In this document: positions 18,382 to 26,822 of the stretch, piece by piece
Numbering within the stretch: the stretch's first letter is position 1
Layout of the letters: each line of letters opens with the position of its first letter
The notes under the pieces: generated by a model
The model's database searches: none
Told to the model about the DNA's origin: nothing
Seen by the model: the letters and a program-made list of their open reading frames with translations, nothing else
Position numbers and translations under genes: made by a program
Origin: Prosthecobacter sp.
Lineage (GTDB): Bacteria > Verrucomicrobiota > Verrucomicrobiia > Verrucomicrobiales > Verrucomicrobiaceae
Assembly (NCBI RefSeq): GCF_020439865.1
Contig: NZ_JAGRPF010000132.1
Location: forward strand, 1-54,916
Direction of reading: 5' to 3'
Length of the DNA stretch: 54,916 nucleotides

Positions 18382-20000
18382 TGAAGAAAGGTGCCCGCAT
18401 CTCTTTGCTGGTCCTGCTCGCCGCCGGACTCTGGCTCGCCTTGAAACCGACGGCGGGAAACCGCCGCCTCACCTTTCTTCCGGTGCATTGGTCGGAGTAC
18501 GTCGATTTCATGGACTTCTGGTTCAACCTGGGCGCCTTCGCCCTTCTGGCAGCCACCGCCTGGCTGGCGTTTGGAACATGGAAAAAGGTGCTCGGCCGCG
18601 CATGCCTGATCACCGGCTTCATCACGCTGCTCAATGTGATGCTGGAGCTGCTGCAGTCGTCGATCCCCGGCAGGGCCATGGACTTGGCGGATGTCTGGGC
18701 GGGACTGCTTGGCTGCGTGCTGGGAATCGTGGGAAGCATGGCCGTGCAGTTGATGACTGAGGGCAGGAAATCGAGTGATGGGATTCCTCAGGTTCTGTTC
18801 CTGGATCAAACAGGGCGTCTCGGCGGTGCGGAACTGATGCTGCTCGACATTGCCAGCGCGCGAGCGGCGGACAGTGAGGTCGTTCTTTTTCAGGACGGCG
18901 AGTTTCGATCTGCTCTGGAGAACGCTGGCGTGAAGACGCGGGTGCTTCGACTCGACGATGAAGCCTCCTCAGTAAACAAGCAGGCGGGGCTCCTTCACGT
19001 GCTGCGATCGATTCCAGGAATCGTTCAGCTGATCCTGCAGACGGCCCAGGCGTCACGATCGTTTGACGTGGTGTACGCGAACACCGCCAAGGCCCTGATC
19101 ATCGGTGGTCCGGCCGCTCGTCTGGCGGGGCGGCCGCTTATTTTTCATCTGCATGACATCATCGCCGACGGGCACTTCAGTCCGATCAACCAATGCGCGC
19201 TGATTTTCTGCGCGAACTGTTTTGCCGACCGAGTGATCGCGAATTCGGAGGCCACGAAAGACGCATTCGTTGCCCGCGGCGGCCGCGCCGAACTCTGCGT
19301 GGTGATCCCCAACGGTTTTCACATTCCCGAAGAGCGCACGAATAAGGACGACCTGAAAAAGCTGCGCTTCTCCTGCCTCAACATTCCGTCGGACGCGTTC
19401 ATCGTCCTGATGGCTGGTCGGCTGGCTCATTGGAAAGGACAGCATGTGTTGCTGGAAGCGCTGAAACCCATGCCGTCCGCGCATGCTGTGCTGCTCGGAG
19501 ATGCGCTGTTTACCGACGAGGATCGTGAATATGCACACCGTCTGCATGCGCAGGCTGATGAATCGGAGCTCACAGGCCGTGTTCATTTCGCAGGTTTTCA
19601 ATCCGATACCCTAGCGTATTTCGATCTGGCCGATGTCGTGGTTCACGCCTCGGTGTTTCCCGAGCCCTTTGGCCGTGTCATCGTGGAAGGCATGCTCGCC
19701 GGCAAACCAGTGATCGCCTCACGCGCGGGCGGAGCGGCGGAAATCGTGTCGCATGAGCACACGGGGCTGCTGGTGGATCCTGGCAACGTGAACGAACTGG
19801 CGGAAGCCTTGATGCGCCTGCAGCACGATTCCGCATTTGCCGCCCGTCTGGCCCTCAACGCACAACAAACTGCGCGAGACGTTTACGCGCTGCCCGCCGT
19901 GCAGCGCCAGATCGAAAACCTCATCCGGAAGGCCGGGAAGTATAAGACCGACCCAATACCCGGAACGGACACAGCACCGTCGGCCACACAAGCCGCATGA
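18381..20000 (+). CDS. VanZ-like membrane domain fused to GT4 glycosyltransferase
   Basis: A 539-residue fusion. Residues 1-130 hold four hydrophobic helices with the VanZ-family pattern: a conserved Asn/Phe helix (FWFNLGAFALLAATAWL) and the ELLQSSIPGRAMDLADVWAG motif. Residues 140-530 are a GT-B/GT4 enzyme with LFLDQTGRLGGAELMLLDIAS, IPNGFHIPEER, LMAGRLAHWKGQHVLLEAL and EPFGRVIVEGMLAGKPVIAS. I chose 18381, where TGATG overlaps the preceding stop; an ATG at 18363 would add six residues. The VanZ part may anchor the enzyme or bind polyprenyl-linked substrate. The function of VanZ domains in EPS loci is not well defined. Confidence 0.8.
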   Translation: MKKGARISLLVLLAAGLWLALKPTAGNRRLTFLPVHWSEYVDFMDFWFNLGAFALLAATAWLAFGTWKKVLGRACLITGFITLLNVMLELLQSSIPGRAMDLADVWAGLLGCVLGIVGSMAVQLMTEGRKSSDGIPQVLFLDQTGRLGGAELMLLDIASARAADSEVVLFQDGEFRSALENAGVKTRVLRLDDEASSVNKQAGLLHVLRSIPGIVQLILQTAQASRSFDVVYANTAKALIIGGPAARLAGRPLIFHLHDIIADGHFSPINQCALIFCANCFADRVIANSEATKDAFVARGGRAELCVVIPNGFHIPEERTNKDDLKKLRFSCLNIPSDAFIVLMAGRLAHWKGQHVLLEALKPMPSAHAVLLGDALFTDEDREYAHRLHAQADESELTGRVHFAGFQSDTLAYFDLADVVVHASVFPEPFGRVIVEGMLAGKPVIASRAGGAAEIVSHEHTGLLVDPGNVNELAEALMRLQHDSAFAARLALNAQQTARDVYALPAVQRQIENLIRKAGKYKTDPIPGTDTAPSATQAA

Positions 20001-21289
20001 ACTCTCTCCCCACTCACTCCACCCCCACCCATACCGCCATGTGCAGCATCCATTCCAAACGTCGTATCGCCATCGTTCACGACTGGCTCCCCGTCTATGG
20101 CGGTGCCGAACGAGTGCTCGAGCAGATGCTCAAAGTATATCCCGAAGCCGATGTGTTCAGCCTCATCGACGCGCTCGATGAAAAGAACCGTGAGTTTCTG
20201 AACGGCAGGCCTGTGAAGACCTCGTTCGTGCAGAAGCTTCCAGGCGGAAAGAGATTTTACCGTCATTGCTTTCCGCTCATGCCGCTGGCGATCGAACAGT
20301 TCGACTTCAGCGGCTATGACATGGTGATCTCCAGCAGCTACGCGTTTGCGAAAGGGGTCATCACCGGCCCGCGACAGCTTCATCTTTGCTACTGCCATTC
20401 GCCAATCCGCTATGCCTGGGATTTGCAGGCGCAGTACTTGAAGGAGTCAAAGCTGGACCGCGGCGTAAAATCGTGGCTGGTGCGCTGGCTGCTGCACATG
20501 ATCCGCATGTGGGACAACCGCACCGCGGCCGGCGTGGACGCATTCATGGCGAACTCACGCTTCATCGCACGCCGCATTGAAAAGGTCTACCGCCGTGAGG
20601 CGACTGTGGTCTATCCGCCGGTCAATGTGGAGCGCTTTGAAACTTGCCGCGACAAGGAGGACTTTTATGTGACGGCGTCGCGTCTGGTTCCCTACAAGCG
20701 CATCGACCTGATCATCGAAGCGTTCAACGGCATGCCGGACCGGCAGCTCGTGGTCATTGGCGACGGGCCGGAACTGCCACGCCTCAAACGCATGGCCGGT
20801 CCCAATGTGCGAGTGCTTGGCTGGCAGCCGAACGAAGTACTGAAGGACCATCTGCAACGTGCGCGCGGGTTCGTGTTTGGCGGCGAAGAAGACTTCGGCA
20901 TCATCCTGCTCGAAGCTCAGGCATGCGGCACTCCGGTCATCGCGTACGGGCGCGGCGGTGCGCTGGAGACGGTCGTAGAGAATGAAACCGGACTGTTCTT
21001 TGGCGAGCAGAGACCGGAGGCGCTGCGTCATGCCGTGGCCGAGTTTGAAACACGCGAATGGGATGCGCTGAACTGCCGTCATCATGCGGAGCGATTCAGC
21101 GCCCGCACTTTCCGTGAAAGTTTTCAGAGTTTCGTCGAAGAGGAGTGGAGCCGCTTTGCTGCGGAATCTTCGGGAGTGGAAACACGCTCGACCCAAGGCT
21201 GGAAAGGGCGGGCGCAGGACGTGCCACAGGGGGAGATAATCGACGAAGTGGCCCAGGGACTGGGAATGGTGCAGATGCTGCCATCCTAA
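19997..21289 (+). CDS. GT4 mannosyltransferase-like protein (WbaZ-like)
   Basis: A GT4 enzyme of 430 residues. The N-terminal signature RIAIVHDWLPVYGGAERVLEQ, the HLCYCHSPIRYAWDL segment and VVYPPVNVERFE are typical of the WbaZ-type subgroup, several members of which are mannosyltransferases. The donor domain has FYVTASRLVPYKRIDLIIEAF, VIGDGPELPRLK and EEDFGIILLEAQACGTPVIAYG. The start used overlaps the preceding stop (ATGA). A second ATG at 20039, just before the conserved strand, is a plausible alternative. This is the last sugar-transfer gene of the block; mannose is a family-based guess. Confidence 0.85.
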   Translation: MNSLPTHSTPTHTAMCSIHSKRRIAIVHDWLPVYGGAERVLEQMLKVYPEADVFSLIDALDEKNREFLNGRPVKTSFVQKLPGGKRFYRHCFPLMPLAIEQFDFSGYDMVISSSYAFAKGVITGPRQLHLCYCHSPIRYAWDLQAQYLKESKLDRGVKSWLVRWLLHMIRMWDNRTAAGVDAFMANSRFIARRIEKVYRREATVVYPPVNVERFETCRDKEDFYVTASRLVPYKRIDLIIEAFNGMPDRQLVVIGDGPELPRLKRMAGPNVRVLGWQPNEVLKDHLQRARGFVFGGEEDFGIILLEAQACGTPVIAYGRGGALETVVENETGLFFGEQRPEALRHAVAEFETREWDALNCRHHAERFSARTFRESFQSFVEEEWSRFAAESSGVETRSTQGWKGRAQDVPQGEIIDEVAQGLGMVQMLPS

Positions 21290-21299
21290 ACGGATCGAG

Positions 21300-21420
21300 G
21301 GCACACACAGGGGCCTGAAGGCCCCCTATACGTTCGGCCGCAAACGGCCAGCAAGGGAAAGCCATGCCCACGCATCTTGCGACATGGATAAGGCTTCGCT
21401 TAACGCGATTTAAGCCTCCC
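21300..21420. other. Structured intergenic region with serial hairpins
   Basis: Four inverted repeats lie in a row between the last glycosyltransferase and the FecR-like gene. They are GGGGCCT/AGGCCCC (21310-21316 and 21319-21325), GGCCG/CGGCC (21336-21340 and 21345-21349), CCATG/CATGG enclosing CGCA/TGCG (about 21362-21387), and AGGCTTCGC/GCG-ATT-AAGCCT (21391-21417). None is followed by a run of T, so a standard intrinsic terminator is not evident. The row may end or attenuate transcription from the biosynthesis block, or form a leader for the export genes. No known riboswitch consensus could be matched by eye. Confidence 0.45.
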
Positions 21421-21459
21421 AAGAGCGCCGAGGATCCATAATTAGCATTACCTTCCACG

Positions 21460-22446
21460 ATGATTCTGAAAAACAGACCTTTCATGGTTCATCGGTGGCC
21501 GGAGAACGATTCCATCTCCTCTGGGAGGCCTGGGCATCCGATCGCCCGCTGGTTGCTTCCAGTGCTTATCGCGGGGCAGATTCAGGCGCAGGAGGTCACT
21601 CCTGTGGCAGCCCGATTCGCGTCAACCAAAGGCATCGTGTTAATCTCCACCTCGAACAGCGGTGAAAAGCAGGCGCAAAAAGGCGACACCGTGCGCGCGG
21701 GTACCGTGATTTCATGCGGCCTCGAGTCGGGGGCATTGTTGAGGCCGCTGCCGACGCTCTGTGTGGTCATTTATCCGGAATCCAAGGTGCGCTTTGACGG
21801 TGCAGGCGTTTCATCCGGCGGAGGAACGATGAACTGCAGCATCGTTTCCGGAAAAGCGTTGTTCCATATTGATCCGCTTGATTCATCCTTCGGTCGCTCC
21901 AGAGGCGGACATGAAATCAATGTGACGATCGTCACGGAAGAGGGCGTCATCACCACCAGCAGCACGAGCGAAGAACTCGCACATGGCGGAGGGAAACAGC
22001 CGGTCGAGCCAGGATCAAAACAGCCGGCCGCCACATGGACGGTGCAGCACGAGGAAGGCCGAACCGTGGTGGCTGTGGGAGAGGGAACCAGCAATGTGAG
22101 CATCGGCAAAGGCACGGTGGCGGTGAACGGAGACGTCGGCGGTCACATCGAAGTGCCGAAAGGCTCCGTCATCTGGCTGTTCAACCGTGGCGGAGGCAGG
22201 ATCGATGCCGCCCTTGTGAACACCCTCACCGGCAGGGTGACCAACCTCACCGGAGGTCCGTCCAACGGAAACGACCTCGTCGAGCAGTCCAAGAAGCAAC
22301 TGGTCACGCCATCCTCCGGTGGAACGACATCGACCACAGGTCCGACCATGCCTCAAACGACTTCCACGCCAACCGATCCCCCGTCGAATCCCGATTTGTC
22401 CACTCCACGCGGAGAACTGCCGGTCGTCTCCGCCGAAACCCCCTGA
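21460..22446 (+). CDS. Secreted FecR-domain-like protein
   Basis: A 328-residue protein with an N-terminal hydrophobic stretch (WLLPVLIAGQIQAQE), probably a signal peptide cleaved after AQA. A domain with FecR-like features follows: TKGIVLISTSNSGEKQAQKGDTVRAGTVISC, then ESKVRFDGAGV and a beta-rich core. The C-terminal ~50 residues are Thr/Ser/Pro-rich and probably disordered. FecR-like domains occur in sigma regulators and in secreted matrix or envelope proteins; there is no sigma factor beside it, so a structural or polysaccharide-linked periplasmic role is more likely. It precedes the outer-membrane export genes by 13 bases. Function unknown; the domain call is moderate. Confidence 0.55.
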   Translation: MILKNRPFMVHRWPENDSISSGRPGHPIARWLLPVLIAGQIQAQEVTPVAARFASTKGIVLISTSNSGEKQAQKGDTVRAGTVISCGLESGALLRPLPTLCVVIYPESKVRFDGAGVSSGGGTMNCSIVSGKALFHIDPLDSSFGRSRGGHEINVTIVTEEGVITTSSTSEELAHGGGKQPVEPGSKQPAATWTVQHEEGRTVVAVGEGTSNVSIGKGTVAVNGDVGGHIEVPKGSVIWLFNRGGGRIDAALVNTLTGRVTNLTGGPSNGNDLVEQSKKQLVTPSSGGTTSTTGPTMPQTTSTPTDPPSNPDLSTPRGELPVVSAETP

Positions 22447-22459
22447 AGAACGCCCCGTG

Positions 22460-23731
22460 ATGAATCCCCCCCTTCACAGATTCCGATTTTCAGCCCCCCT
22501 TCTTGCATGGTGTGCGATATCGCTGACCGCGATCACGCAGGGCCAGGACACGCTGCGCGATGCGGCGACCGGCACGAAGGCATCACTCGCCTCCCCCGCC
22601 GCCTCGACCGTGAGCAATCCGGAGGATCAGGAAGATCTCTTTCTGAACGAGTTCATGAACTATGAGATCCAGCGCCAGAAAAACTGGAAGCTGCGCCTGT
22701 TTGCCGCCGGTTCCTGGCGCTATGACTCCAATGTCTTCCTGCGGAGCTCCAACATCCAGAGCGATGTGATGTGGAGCGCGCGACCAGGGTTCCAGTATTC
22801 TTATGGCGACGAGGCGGCAAAACTGCAGTTGCTGGCGGACTACTCCGCGCAGTTCAATTTCTTTGAGAAGTTCGACTCGCAGAACTCGCTCAATCAGTTC
22901 CTCAGCCTGTCGATGAACTACCGCATGAAGAAGACCTCCATCAAGCTGGGGGGGCGCTTCAACGATGTCACCGGCGGAGATTTGGACGTCGGCGGCCAGG
23001 CGCAGCGTGTGCAGTTCTCGCCCAGCATGCAGGTGTTGCATGAACTGACCGCCAAGGTACAGATCGGCATCACCGGCCAAGTGCAGCAAAGCCACTACAA
23101 CGCGCTGCTCTCGTCCACCACATGGCGGTATGGACTCTTCGCCGACTACGCCTTTTCCCCGCAGTTTAGGCTGGGTGTGCAGTTCAACGAGATGATTCAA
23201 GAAGTTCAAGGCAGCGGCAGGCAGACCGGGGAGGACTTCCTCGTCCGTGTGGAATGGGCGGCGTTCAAAAAGCTGTCTCTCACAGGCACCGCAGGCGTGC
23301 ATCTGCTGCATACCGTCTCTGCCGGAGACACGACGCTGCCGGTCGGCACGCTGGGATTCAAATATGAAGTCGGCCCCAAGACATCCGTCTATGTGAATCT
23401 CTACGCCAGATCCCAAAACTCCCCTTCTTTGAGCGGACAGTATTTTCAATCAGAAGGCGTGTTGTTCGGCATCCAGCAGCAGGTGGGGAGCAAGACCAGC
23501 ATCGGTGCGGACTTCGGCTACGATTTTTCCGAATACCATACCTATCTGTCGGGACTGGCGAGCACCCGCAAAGACCACGTCCGATTCATCCGGCCATGGC
23601 TGAAGTACACCCTGCACCGCCACCTTGCCCTGGAGTTGTTTTACCAGCACACCGTCAACAGCTCCATCGGCGGAGGAGCTCAGCCCTTCACACGTGATCT
23701 CATCGGTGCCGGCCTCACCAGTTCCTGGTAA
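22460..23731 (+). CDS. Outer-membrane beta-barrel protein of the EPS export module
   Basis: A 423-residue protein with a signal peptide (LLAWCAISLTAITQGQ) and many short amphipathic strands with alternating aromatic residues (FAAGSWRYDSNVFL, FQYSYGDEAAKLQLLADYSAQF). The last strand ends in GLTSSW. This is the pattern of the outer_membrane beta-barrel/BBP2-like proteins that sit next to OPX genes. I placed the start at the ATG at 22460; the longer upstream frame overlaps the FecR-like gene and reads as a low-quality tail. Its position before a short OPX protein suggests it forms the outer-membrane pore for EPS secretion (inference). Barrel nature is well supported by pattern, not by homology search. 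Confidence 0.7.
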   Translation: MNPPLHRFRFSAPLLAWCAISLTAITQGQDTLRDAATGTKASLASPAASTVSNPEDQEDLFLNEFMNYEIQRQKNWKLRLFAAGSWRYDSNVFLRSSNIQSDVMWSARPGFQYSYGDEAAKLQLLADYSAQFNFFEKFDSQNSLNQFLSLSMNYRMKKTSIKLGGRFNDVTGGDLDVGGQAQRVQFSPSMQVLHELTAKVQIGITGQVQQSHYNALLSSTTWRYGLFADYAFSPQFRLGVQFNEMIQEVQGSGRQTGEDFLVRVEWAAFKKLSLTGTAGVHLLHTVSAGDTTLPVGTLGFKYEVGPKTSVYVNLYARSQNSPSLSGQYFQSEGVLFGIQQQVGSKTSIGADFGYDFSEYHTYLSGLASTRKDHVRFIRPWLKYTLHRHLALELFYQHTVNSSIGGGAQPFTRDLIGAGLTSSW

Positions 23732-23755
23732 CCCCCTTCGGCCTCCTTTTCCCCT

Positions 23756-24421
23756 ATGAACACACATCCATCCATCCTCACCGCTTTCAGCGGCTGCCGC
23801 ACGTGCGTCCTCAGCGCCGCACTGTTCTGCCTGGGCTTGCAAGTGAATCTGCGGGCTCAACAAACCTTCAATGATCCGGCGAAGACCAGTTCGGGCATCG
23901 CTCAGAGCAACACTGTCCCGCCCGACTACGAAATGCGCGAAGGGGATACCGTGCAGGTCACGGTGTTCAACGAACCTGAACTCTCCGCCGGCGGCAGGAT
24001 TCGCAAGGACGGCACCATTCAATGTCCTCTCATCGGTTCTGTACGCATCAAGGGCCTGAGCCAGGCTGCGGCAGCCAGAGCAATCGAAGACGCTTATCGC
24101 GAGGACTATCTGGTCCATCCGGAGGTCAACCTGTTCGTTTCTCAATTCACCGTGCAGCGAGTCACCATACTCGGTCAGGTCCAGCGGCCGGGCTCGCACG
24201 AACTGCCAGCGGAGAAGAACCTGACGATCCTGCAGGTGCTGGGAATGGCAGGAGGCCCGACGCGGGTCGCCAATCTGAAAAAGGTGCTTGTGAAACGCAT
24301 CAAAAACGGCCGCGAAGAGGTCGTCAAAGTGGATGTGAACAAAATGGTCTCCGGCGAGCAGTCCATGATGTTCTACGTGCAGGAAGACGATGTGATCACC
24401 GTGCCCGAAAGCCTGTTCTAA
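23756..24421 (+). CDS. Polysaccharide export (OPX/Wza-like) protein, short form
   Basis: A 221-residue periplasmic export protein with a signal peptide ending near LRAQQ. No clear lipobox cysteine is seen, so it may not be a lipoprotein. Residues ~58-130 are the Poly_export (PES) domain (YEMREGDTVQVTVFNEPELS, IRKDGTIQCPLIGSVRIKGLS). Residues ~134-220 are one SLBB domain (VTILGQVQRPGSHELP, LTILQVLGMAGG, EDDVITVPESLF). It ends right after SLBB, without the C-terminal helix that makes the outer-membrane pore in E. coli Wza (379 aa). It lies between a beta-barrel gene and the Wzc-type kinase gene, as expected for an export complex. Confidence 0.85.
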   Translation: MNTHPSILTAFSGCRTCVLSAALFCLGLQVNLRAQQTFNDPAKTSSGIAQSNTVPPDYEMREGDTVQVTVFNEPELSAGGRIRKDGTIQCPLIGSVRIKGLSQAAAARAIEDAYREDYLVHPEVNLFVSQFTVQRVTILGQVQRPGSHELPAEKNLTILQVLGMAGGPTRVANLKKVLVKRIKNGREEVVKVDVNKMVSGEQSMMFYVQEDDVITVPESLF

Positions 24422-24433
24422 CTCCCCTTTCCC

Positions 24434-26665
24434 ATGCAACAATCTGTCATTCCCCTGAATCAAACTCCGGACGCCATGCTTCTGCTTCCGGAGGCTCGTG
24501 CTGAAACGGCGGGGGCGTCGTTAAATCTCGCCCTCATTTTGGACGGAGTCAGAAGACACTTCTGGATTCCGATGACGCTGGCGATGTTTGGCATGATCAT
24601 CGGTTACTCGTACTACAAGCGCCAGAAGCCCGGCTACGAAGCGACAAGCGTGGCCCAGTTTGGTGCCGAGCAAAAGACATTGCTGGGAATCGACGGAGTC
24701 GGCTCCAGTCACTTTGGAGATGAAAAATCCGTCAACACACTCATCCAGGCCGCCAAGAGCCGTGACGTGATGGGACGAGTCGTGACCGATCTCAAACTCA
24801 CGCAACGAGCCACGTTTTCCGGCGGACACCCGTCTGAATCCAAGGAAGCCAAAGATCACGCGATCGCCGTAGTGGGGACAATGACGCGCGTATCCCTGCG
24901 CAAGGACACACGCCTGATCGATTTCACCGTCAGCGGTCCCGATCCCGACCTGGTGGCCTCCATCTCCAGCCAGGCAGCGTTGAGTCTCGTCACCGAGCTC
25001 GAAAACCAGAAGAACAGAACACTTCAGGAAGCGGTGCAGTCGCTCGTAGCCGAAGGCGAACGCCTGCAGGAGAAGCTCAAAAAGTCGGAGATCGCGATGC
25101 ACGACTACAAGAGAAAAAACCAGGCCATCTCACTCGATGAACGAAAGGATCTGGTGCTTTCAAAGCTGAAGGAGCTTGGTGCAGGGCTGAACCGTCAGTC
25201 CACCGAGAGGCTGACTCTGGAAACCCACCTTCAGGCCTGCAAAGAAGGCAAAATGCCGCGTGATCAGCTGCTTAATCTGCCGACGATCGCGAACCACCCG
25301 AAGATTTCGGGCATTCTCAGCCAGATTGGTGCGCAGAAGGCCGCGCTGGCCGTTCTGTCTGAACGCTACAAATCCAAGCATCCGAAGTACGAAGCCGCAC
25401 AGGCGCAGTATGACAATCTGGAGCAGCAGCTCGACACACTCCTCGGAGACGCCGTCGGCCTGCTGAAATCGAGCTGTGAGAACTCCCGGGAGCTGGAGAA
25501 GAAAATGCAGGAACAGCTCAAGCAGCAGGAGTCGGAAGCGCTCGACCTCGAGCAGCTCGCGGTGCAATACAATGTGCTCAAACGTGAGATGGAATCGGAC
25601 CAGGCGGTGTATGAGTCTGTTCTCTCCCGCATCAAACAGGTGGACGTTTCCAAGGAGATGGAAGCGCCGCCGATCTGGGTGCACCAGCTCGCTATGGTAC
25701 CCACCGAGCCAGTCTCTCCCAACGCCCAAAAGATTGTTGGAAGCTCGACCGCAGGAGGCGCCATGCTGGGCCTCGCCATCATCGGATTGATGGTGATGCA
25801 GGACCGCTCGATCCGCAGCCTGGAAGATGCTAGGGAAAAGCTCCGGATGCCCGTGCTCGGGATCGTCTCCAATGTCACTCAGGAGCCGGAGTCCTCAGGC
25901 AGAACCCAAAACGCCGCGATGAGAGCGGAGATGGTGTTGAAGACGCACAAGAACATCGCAGAAAGTTTCCGCGAGCTGAGGGCGGTGGTCACGAAGCATG
26001 CCCGGGGGCAAAAGCAGAGTTACATGGTCGTCAGCGCCGTCCCGGAAGAAGGAAAGACCTTCGTATCGACTCACCTGGCGGTCACGTTTGCCAGTCAGGG
26101 GCTCAGGACTCTGATGGTGGATCTGGATTTGCGTCGTTCGCGGCTCGCGGAAGAGTTTGGAATCTCCAAGCGCGGCTGCGGTCTGACCGAACTCGCGCTG
26201 GGCGAGGCCACGCTGGCGGATGTTTGCCATTACACGGGGATCCCCAATCTGTTTCTGCTGCCAGCAGGCCGTCATGTTTCCAGTCCTGCGGAACTTCTGG
26301 CGAACTGTGACATCAAACAGTTGCGCAAGGTTGCGCTGAAAGCCGGGTTTGACCGGATCGTCATCGATACGGCGCCATTGATTCCGGTGCATGACACGCT
26401 GGTGCTAGGTGAACTGGCCGACATCACCTTGATGGTGGTCAGGTGCAACCGCACTCCCTCGGTCATCGTGCAGGAGGCCATGCGCAAGCTTCAGCAGACG
26501 GGCATTCCGCTGTCAGGCGTGGTGCTGAACCGACTGACAAGGCGCTCCCGCAGCTACGACTATTACTATCACAACTCGTACTACCGCCCTAGGGAGATTG
26601 AGAACGGCGATGATACTCGGTTGCCCGTTCGCAATGCCCCCTTCCAGCAGGAACGGATTATCTGA
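24434..26665 (+). CDS. Wzc-type chain-length determinant and BY-kinase
   Basis: A 743-residue inner-membrane protein that controls EPS chain length and export by cyclic tyrosine autophosphorylation. Residues ~30-460 are the Wzz/GNVR part with two membrane helices (HFWIPMTLAMFGMIIGYSYY and GGAMLGLAIIGLMVM) and long coiled coils between them. The cytoplasmic kinase has Walker A AVPEEGKT (~532-541), Walker A' LMVDLDLRRSRL, and Walker B RIVIDTAPL. A C-terminal tyrosine cluster (RSYDYYYHNSYYRP) provides the phosphoacceptors. The kinase is fused to the membrane domain, as in Gram-negative Wzc. It is the last gene of the export module and is followed by a strong terminator. Confidence 0.9.
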   Translation: MQQSVIPLNQTPDAMLLLPEARAETAGASLNLALILDGVRRHFWIPMTLAMFGMIIGYSYYKRQKPGYEATSVAQFGAEQKTLLGIDGVGSSHFGDEKSVNTLIQAAKSRDVMGRVVTDLKLTQRATFSGGHPSESKEAKDHAIAVVGTMTRVSLRKDTRLIDFTVSGPDPDLVASISSQAALSLVTELENQKNRTLQEAVQSLVAEGERLQEKLKKSEIAMHDYKRKNQAISLDERKDLVLSKLKELGAGLNRQSTERLTLETHLQACKEGKMPRDQLLNLPTIANHPKISGILSQIGAQKAALAVLSERYKSKHPKYEAAQAQYDNLEQQLDTLLGDAVGLLKSSCENSRELEKKMQEQLKQQESEALDLEQLAVQYNVLKREMESDQAVYESVLSRIKQVDVSKEMEAPPIWVHQLAMVPTEPVSPNAQKIVGSSTAGGAMLGLAIIGLMVMQDRSIRSLEDAREKLRMPVLGIVSNVTQEPESSGRTQNAAMRAEMVLKTHKNIAESFRELRAVVTKHARGQKQSYMVVSAVPEEGKTFVSTHLAVTFASQGLRTLMVDLDLRRSRLAEEFGISKRGCGLTELALGEATLADVCHYTGIPNLFLLPAGRHVSSPAELLANCDIKQLRKVALKAGFDRIVIDTAPLIPVHDTLVLGELADITLMVVRCNRTPSVIVQEAMRKLQQTGIPLSGVVLNRLTRRSRSYDYYYHNSYYRPREIENGDDTRLPVRNAPFQQERII

Positions 26666-26762
26666 TCCTGAGAACACGCGAAGGCTCAAAGGGAGGAAAG
26701 GCAATCCTGATGCCAGAATCCGGCCGCAATCGTTTCATCCGACTGCTCAAGACATCAACGAA

Positions 26763-26797
26763 AGCGCCCGCTTCGAGAGAAGCGGGCGCTCTGTTTT
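26763..26797 (+). terminator. Intrinsic terminator after the EPS export genes
   Basis: A perfect 12-bp stem, AGCGCCCGCTTC (26763-26774) and GAAGCGGGCGCT (26779-26790), with the tetraloop GAGA, is followed by CTGTTTT. It sits between the convergent kinase gene (+) and NarL-type regulator gene (-), so it probably stops transcripts from the left; on the other strand the T tract is short. Confidence 0.85.
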
Positions 26798-26822
26798 AAG
26801 ATTGAACTTTCCGGCCGAACAA

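Noticed and set aside
21330..21420. Cyclic-di-GMP riboswitch upstream of the FecR-like gene
   Set aside because: Some GC-rich hairpins and a GCAAGGGAAAGCC string recalled the GEMM motif, but the conserved core and its two-helix layout are absent.
23450..24463. A 337-codon open frame on the - strand
   Set aside because: It is the mirror of the beta-barrel and OPX coding sequences; the + strand proteins have signal peptides and known domains.
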